Source: Gordonia shandongensis DSM 45094 (GTDB lineage: Bacteria; Actinomycetota; Actinomycetes; Mycobacteriales; Mycobacteriaceae). Taken from it: a stretch of DNA of 36,493 nt. Below are positions 32,807 through 36,493 of this stretch, piece after piece; the first letter of the stretch is position 1; the number at the start of each line of letters is the position of its first letter. Under the pieces are notes generated by a model. That model made no database searches, had not been told where the DNA came from, and was given only the letters and a program-made list of their open reading frames with translations. The stretch spans positions 1 through 36,493 of the forward strand of contig NZ_AUHE01000020.1 of assembly GCF_000423025.1 (NCBI RefSeq). Direction: 5' to 3'. The translations under genes and the position numbers were made by a program.

Positions 32807-33159
32807 CGAATCAGGATGCGATGGAGCCGTGCTGTCCGCCGCCGGACCGTCCGACGGACGCCCGCGACCACACCGGTGACGTGACACGAATGTTCAAAGC
32901 CCTCGGCGACCCCGTACGCCTGCAGATGCTCACCCTGATCGCCCGGCACCCGGAGGGCGAGGTGTGCGTGTGCGACATCGCCGCCGGATTCGACCTCACG
33001 CAGCCGACCGTCTCGCACCACCTGAAAGTCCTGCGAGACGCCGGGCTCCTCGACTGCGCGCGCCGGGGAACGTGGGTCTACTACTGGATGGTCCCCGCAT
33101 CCGTGCACACCCTGTCTGCCGTGCTCACCGACCTCACTCCTCGCGGGGCCGCGGCATGA
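32803..33159 (+). CDS. arsR: ArsR-type arsenite-responsive repressor
   Basis: A 118-residue winged-helix repressor. KALGDPVRLQMLTLIARHPEGEVCVCDIA and DLTQPTVSHHLKVLRDAGLL are the ArsR fold. Cysteines are at 10 and 11 (EPCCPPP) and at 55 and 57 (EVCVCDI). The Cys-Cys near the N-terminus plus one at about 55 matches the As(III) site described for Corynebacterium glutamicum ArsR, rather than the C-x-C site of the E. coli protein. The start at 32803 lies just after an AT-rich patch containing TATAGA (32794-32799); an ATG at 32821 is possible. Its TGA overlaps the acr3 ATG (ATGA). Confidence 0.92.
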   Translation: MSNQDAMEPCCPPPDRPTDARDHTGDVTRMFKALGDPVRLQMLTLIARHPEGEVCVCDIAAGFDLTQPTVSHHLKVLRDAGLLDCARRGTWVYYWMVPASVHTLSAVLTDLTPRGAAA

Positions 33160-34232
33160 CGACGATCCAGAGACCCGCGCGGCTCTCGACCCTCGATCGG
33201 TATCTCGCCGTCTGGATCGGTCTGGCGATGATCGCCGGACTGCTCCTCGGCCGCCTGGTCCCGGGACTCAACGACGCCCTCCAGGTCGGCGGGGTGTCGG
33301 TGCCGATCGCCGTCGGCCTGCTGGTGATGATGTACCCGGTGCTGGCTAAGGTCCGCTACGACCGACTGCACACCGTGACCGGCGATCGCCGCTTGATGGC
33401 GACGTCCCTCGTCTTGAACTGGGTGGTCGGGCCCGCCGTGATGTTCGCGCTCGCCTGGGCCTTCCTCCCCGATCTCCCCGAGTACCGCACCGGCCTCATC
33501 ATCGTCGGGTTGGCCCGGTGCATCGCGATGGTGATCGTGTGGAACGACCTCGCGTGCGGCGACCGCGAGGCCACCGCGGTGCTCGTCGCGATCAACTCGG
33601 TGTTCCAGGTGGTCATGTTCGCCGTGCTCGGCTGGTTCTATCTCGACGTGCTGCCGGGCTGGCTGGGTCTGGAGCAGACGTCGATCGACGCGTCGCCGTG
33701 GCAGATCGCGGCCTCGGTGCTGGTGTTCCTCGGCATTCCGCTGGCCGCCGGCTTCTTGACGCGCCGATTCGGCGAACGCGCGCGGGGCCGGGAGTGGTAC
33801 GAGCAGCGCTTCCTGCCGCGCATCGGGCCGTGGGCGCTGTACGGGCTGCTGTTCACGGTGGTGCTGCTGTTCTCGATGCAGGGTGAGGCGATCACGTCCC
33901 AGCCGTGGGACGTCGTCCGGATCGCTCTGCCGCTGCTGTGCTATTTCGTGCTGATGTGGGCGCTGGCTTTCGGGACCGGCGCCGCCGTCGGCCTCGGCTA
34001 TCAGCGAACGGTCGCAATGGCGATGACGGCGGCCGGCAACAACTTCGAGCTCGCGATCGCGGTGTCGATCGGCACTTTCGGGGTCGCCTCGGGGCAGGCG
34101 TTGGCCGGCGTGGTGGGGCCGCTGATCGAGGTCCCGATCCTCGTCGGCCTCGCGTACCTGTCGCTGCGGCTGCGTCGGCGGTTCGCCGACGATTCTCCGA
34201 CGAATGCGCCGAGCGGGTCTCGCCGCGGCTAG
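33156..34232 (+). CDS. acr3: Arsenite efflux transporter Acr3
   Basis: A 358-residue Acr3 permease with ten membrane segments. LSTLDRYLAVWIGLAMIAG is the typical N-terminus. The essential Cys122 is in GLARCIAMVIVWNDLACGD, and AGNNFELAIAVSIGTFG carries the conserved Glu in the discontinuous helix. It exports arsenite (possibly antimonite) using the proton gradient. The ATG overlaps the arsR stop (ATGA), so translation is coupled and arsenite induces both. No arsenate reductase gene follows, so reduction must be done elsewhere. Just after the stop, the GGCTA(G) sequence is repeated several times (34227-34284). Confidence 0.95.
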   Translation: MTTIQRPARLSTLDRYLAVWIGLAMIAGLLLGRLVPGLNDALQVGGVSVPIAVGLLVMMYPVLAKVRYDRLHTVTGDRRLMATSLVLNWVVGPAVMFALAWAFLPDLPEYRTGLIIVGLARCIAMVIVWNDLACGDREATAVLVAINSVFQVVMFAVLGWFYLDVLPGWLGLEQTSIDASPWQIAASVLVFLGIPLAAGFLTRRFGERARGREWYEQRFLPRIGPWALYGLLFTVVLLFSMQGEAITSQPWDVVRIALPLLCYFVLMWALAFGTGAAVGLGYQRTVAMAMTAAGNNFELAIAVSIGTFGVASGQALAGVVGPLIEVPILVGLAYLSLRLRRRFADDSPTNAPSGSRRG

Positions 34233-34248
34233 GTGAACTCGGCTGGGC

Positions 34249-34273
34249 GTTGCCGGCTAAGTGTTGCCGGCTA
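34249..34273. repeat. Short tandem repeats in the acr3/symporter convergent gap
   Basis: gttgccggcta occurs at 34249-34259 and 34263-34273 (14-bp period). Including the acr3 stop (ggctag, 34227-34232) and the symporter stop (gctagg on the plus strand, 34280-34285), variants of ggctag appear four times in 60 bp. No hairpin terminator is visible in this gap. Confidence 0.75.
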
Positions 34274-34280
34274 GGTACAG

Positions 34281-35750
34281 CTAGGCGGTGGTGACCGGCG
34301 CGTCGTCCGGCCGGACGGTCTCCGGATCGGAGCCGTCCCAGCATTCCACGCCGGTGAGTCCGGGGACGTCGTCGCGGTGGAACACCGGGTCGAGTCCGCG
34401 GGCCCGCTGCACCGAGTAGTTGCGCAGCAGGGCGACGGCCACGCCGCCGATCGCGAACAGGCCGACGATGTTCACCGTCGCCATCACCGAGGAGAAGACG
34501 TCGGCGAGGTTCCACACCAGCGACACCTTCGCGATCGCACCGAAGAACACGAAGCCGACGACGACCACCCGGAACACGTTGAGCACCGTCCGGCTCCGCG
34601 TGAAGAAGGCGATGTTGGTCTCGCCGTAGTAGTAGTTGCCGATCACCGAGCTGAACGCGAGGAAGAAGAGGATGACGGCGAGCAGCGGGCTCGCCCACGA
34701 TCCGACGTGCTGTGCGAGCGCCGTCTGCGTCAGCTCCACACCCTCCACGTCGCTCCCGTAGTCGGGGTTCGACAGCAGGATGATGAACGCGGTCGCCGAG
34801 CACACGACGAGGGTGTCGAAGTAGACGCCGAGCGTCTGGACCAGGCCCTGCTTCACCGGATGGGAGACCGCGGCGGTCGCCGCGGCGTTCGGTGTGGAGC
34901 CCATCCCCGCCTCGTTGGAGAACAGGCCGCGTCGCATTCCCTGCATGATCGCCGCCCAGACGCCGCCGCCGACCACTTCGCGGATGCCGAACGCCGAGCC
35001 GACGATGTCGCGGACCACGTCGGGCAGTGACGACAGGTTCAGCACGACCACCACCAGCGCCAGGCCCACGTAGAGGATCGCCATGAGCGGGACCAGCACT
35101 TGGGAGACACCGGAGATGCGGTGGACGCCGCCGAAGATCACGAGGGCGGTGAGGACGGCGAGGACGCCGCCGATCACGTACGGGATCCAGTCGGCGTCGT
35201 GGCCGACGGCGAGGTCGACGGCCTTGGTGATGGAGTTGGACTGGACGGCGTTGAACACGAAACCGTAGGTGAAGGTGATCGCGACGGCGAAGATGAACGC
35301 CATCGCGATGCCCGCGCGGCGGTTCTTGATGCCGCGGCTGAGGTAGTACGCCGGGCCGCCGCGGTAGTCGGCGCCGTCGCGCACCTTGTAGAGCTGGCCG
35401 AGGGTCGATTCGACGAAGGCCGTCGCGCCGCCGACGATCGCGAGGATCCACATCCAGAACACGGCGCCCGGGCCGCCGACGGTGATGGCCACGGCGACGC
35501 CCGCGACGTTGCCGGTGCCGACGCGCGATGCCGCCGAGATGCAGAACGCCCGGAACGCCGAGATCTGGGTGCCGCCGGCTTTGCTGCGGGGCGGGCGTTC
35601 CTTGATCGCCTTCGCCATCTCCGGGGTGAGGCGGATCTGCACCACCACCGTGCGCACACCCCACCAGAGGCCGGCGCCCACCAGGAGCACGATGAGCACG
35701 TAGCCGTACCGGTCGTTGAACCAGACGACGGCGTTATCGAGGAGATCCAT
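34281..35750 (-). CDS. Alanine/glycine:cation symporter (AGCS family)
   Basis: A 489-residue sodium:amino acid symporter with about eleven membrane segments. Family signatures: FRAFCISAASRVGTGNVAGVAVAI, TVGGPGAVFWMW, STLGQLYKVRDGADYRGGPAYYLSRG, GMRRGLFSNEAGMGSTPNAAA and GNYYYGETNIAFF. It imports alanine or glycine with Na+ (or H+). The ATG at 35750 is in the normal position, with the first membrane segment at about 17-35. It stands alone, convergent with acr3. No regulator is adjacent. Confidence 0.94.
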   Translation of the reverse strand: MDLLDNAVVWFNDRYGYVLIVLLVGAGLWWGVRTVVVQIRLTPEMAKAIKERPPRSKAGGTQISAFRAFCISAASRVGTGNVAGVAVAITVGGPGAVFWMWILAIVGGATAFVESTLGQLYKVRDGADYRGGPAYYLSRGIKNRRAGIAMAFIFAVAITFTYGFVFNAVQSNSITKAVDLAVGHDADWIPYVIGGVLAVLTALVIFGGVHRISGVSQVLVPLMAILYVGLALVVVVLNLSSLPDVVRDIVGSAFGIREVVGGGVWAAIMQGMRRGLFSNEAGMGSTPNAAATAAVSHPVKQGLVQTLGVYFDTLVVCSATAFIILLSNPDYGSDVEGVELTQTALAQHVGSWASPLLAVILFFLAFSSVIGNYYYGETNIAFFTRSRTVLNVFRVVVVGFVFFGAIAKVSLVWNLADVFSSVMATVNIVGLFAIGGVAVALLRNYSVQRARGLDPVFHRDDVPGLTGVECWDGSDPETVRPDDAPVTTA

Positions 35751-35813
35751 TCGGGAAGTGTAACGGCCGACAGGCCGTTCGACCGACGGTCTCGAATGCC
35801 CTGTCGGCGGGCT

Positions 35814-36350
35814 TCACCGCCACTGGAAATCGGTCGGCTCCGTGCGTCGCCACGTGGGTCGGCGCCGGTCGGTCGGCGGGTTCTCGATCAACGCGAGCGC
35901 CCGGTGAGCAGAGCGGTACAGCTGCGCCTCCGGCACCGCCGTGCCTGCCAGGTGGTCGAACGAGAACCGCAGCCGGTCGGCGTGCAACCGCCACCCCCGC
36001 CGCTCGTTGTCCGCACACTCGAACAGGTACGCCCACGCGCCGAACACGTCTCGGCGGGATTCGGGTATCCGACGGACGGTGAATCCCGAACGACCGTCGT
36101 ACAGGTCGACGTCGTTGCGGTATTCGTCGGCGGTCACCGGGGTCGCCGCGTCCCGCTCGACGATGTGCAGCACAGCCCCGCCTTCCAGATCGGCCCACGC
36201 CCGCTCTGCACGGTCGAGGTAGGCATCCGGATCCCAGTCGGCATGCGCGTAGTGGTCATGGGCCTTCTGCGTCAGCGCCCGCCCGGCGAACGCGTCGGGC
36301 ACCACCGTTCGGATGGTCGACAGCGACCACAACCATCCCGTCTCGTTCAC
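35814..36350 (-). CDS. Unrecognised 178-aa protein
   Basis: A soluble protein starting VNETGWLWSLSTIRTVVPDA, with DHYAHADWDPDAYLDRAERAWADLEGG in the middle and RRDVFGAWAYLFECADNERRGWRL towards the end. No signal peptide, membrane segment or known motif is visible. The GTG at 36350 is preferred: TATCCT (minus strand, 36363-36358) ends exactly 7 nt before it, the spacing of a leaderless actinobacterial transcript. An ATG at 36437 is in frame but would overlap the preceding gene. It is Trp- and Arg-rich with no hint of function. Confidence 0.65.
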   Translation of the reverse strand: MNETGWLWSLSTIRTVVPDAFAGRALTQKAHDHYAHADWDPDAYLDRAERAWADLEGGAVLHIVERDAATPVTADEYRNDVDLYDGRSGFTVRRIPESRRDVFGAWAYLFECADNERRGWRLHADRLRFSFDHLAGTAVPEAQLYRSAHRALALIENPPTDRRRPTWRRTEPTDFQWR

Positions 36351-36357
36351 GTCGGCG

Positions 36358-36363
36358 AGGATA
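36358..36363 (-). promoter_or_regulatory. -10 element for a leaderless start at 36350
   Basis: TATCCT on the minus strand, 7 nt before the GTG. No ribosome binding site is present, which fits transcription starting at the GTG itself. Confidence 0.45.
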
Positions 36364-36372
36364 GTCGGGGTC

Positions 36373-36493
36373 TCACCGGCGCATCGGCGGACCCGGAACG
36401 ACGTTGGACCGGCGGAGGATCCGTTCACCTGCGGCATTCCGGTCGACGATGTCGATGTCGGTGCGGCCGCTCTGGTTGATGGCCCAGTTCAGT
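36373..36493 (-). CDS. C-terminal end of an unrecognised protein (cut by window edge)
   Basis: On the minus strand the frame entering from the window end reads LNWAINQSGRTDIDIVDRN, then AAGERILRRSNVVPGPPMRR, and stops at the TGA at 36373-36375. Codon third positions are G/C-rich as in the neighbouring genes, and the amino acid composition looks protein-like, unlike the other two frames. It is too short for family assignment. It ends 22 bp before the start of the gene at 36350. Confidence 0.5.
   Translation of the reverse strand, partial: LNWAINQSGRTDIDIVDRNAAGERILRRSNVVPGPPMRR

Overview
The window is high-GC DNA from an actinomycete, most likely a mycolic-acid-containing member of the Mycobacteriales such as Gordonia or a close relative. 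The support is a secreted esterase of the antigen 85/PS1 mycolyltransferase type, the order tadA - TadA-associated protein - tyrA familiar from mycobacteria, a mycothiol-type maleylpyruvate isomerase domain, a DUF222/13E12-type HNH protein under a perfect actinobacterial SOS box, frequent GTG starts, and GTGA/ATGA stop-start overlaps. The genus is an inference; no rRNA or other species marker is present.

Layout. 1-335: the right end of an ISL3-family insertion sequence. 460-737: two tiny, paralogous-looking hydrophobic peptide genes followed by a very strong terminator; this is the most unusual part of the window. 809-1706: a DUF4234-like membrane protein, tRNA-Ser(CGA) and a small protein of 20-residue repeats. 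1828-3890: tadA, its partner gene, and divergent tyrA. 3904-6476: glycolipid-binding-like protein, MmpS-like membrane protein, secreted SGNH esterase and a 45-residue protein. 6634-8021: tRNA-Arg(ACG), tRNA-Ser(GCT) and an aromatic/histidinol-phosphate aminotransferase. 8060-9618: Ag85-like esterase and a divergent hotdog thioesterase. 9638-15598: a tightly packed six-gene minus-strand cluster (ABC ATPase, ABC permease, DesK-type kinase, NarL-type regulator, acyltransferase 3, unknown helical protein). 15705-16421: MgtC-like protein. 16629-19977: GAF regulator, aldehyde dehydrogenase and DUF779 protein. 20005-23671: YeiH exporter divergent from a LysR gene whose 3' end is frameshifted, then a FUSC exporter. 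23678-25660: a LysR effector domain without a helix-turn-helix, and a fused cysteine hydrolase/maleylpyruvate isomerase-like protein. 25836-27668: SOS box and HNH protein. 27757-31663: glutarate-type CoA transferase and acyl-CoA dehydrogenase with TetR and LysR regulators. 31759-34232: SBF-like transporter and an arsR-acr3 arsenite operon. 34281-36493: alanine/glycine:cation symporter and two unrecognised genes, the last cut by the window edge.

How the genes work together. TadA edits A34 of tRNA-Arg(ACG), whose gene lies 4 kb away. TyrA and the aminotransferase are both late steps of aromatic amino acid synthesis. The CoA transferase and dehydrogenase form a probable glutarate to crotonyl-CoA module. 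ArsR and Acr3 form a coupled arsenite-resistance operon. The ABC/DesKR cluster looks like a self-regulated envelope-response or export unit. A recurring small-scale feature is short tandem duplication (14-29 bp) at gene 3' ends, in several cases copying the stop codon.
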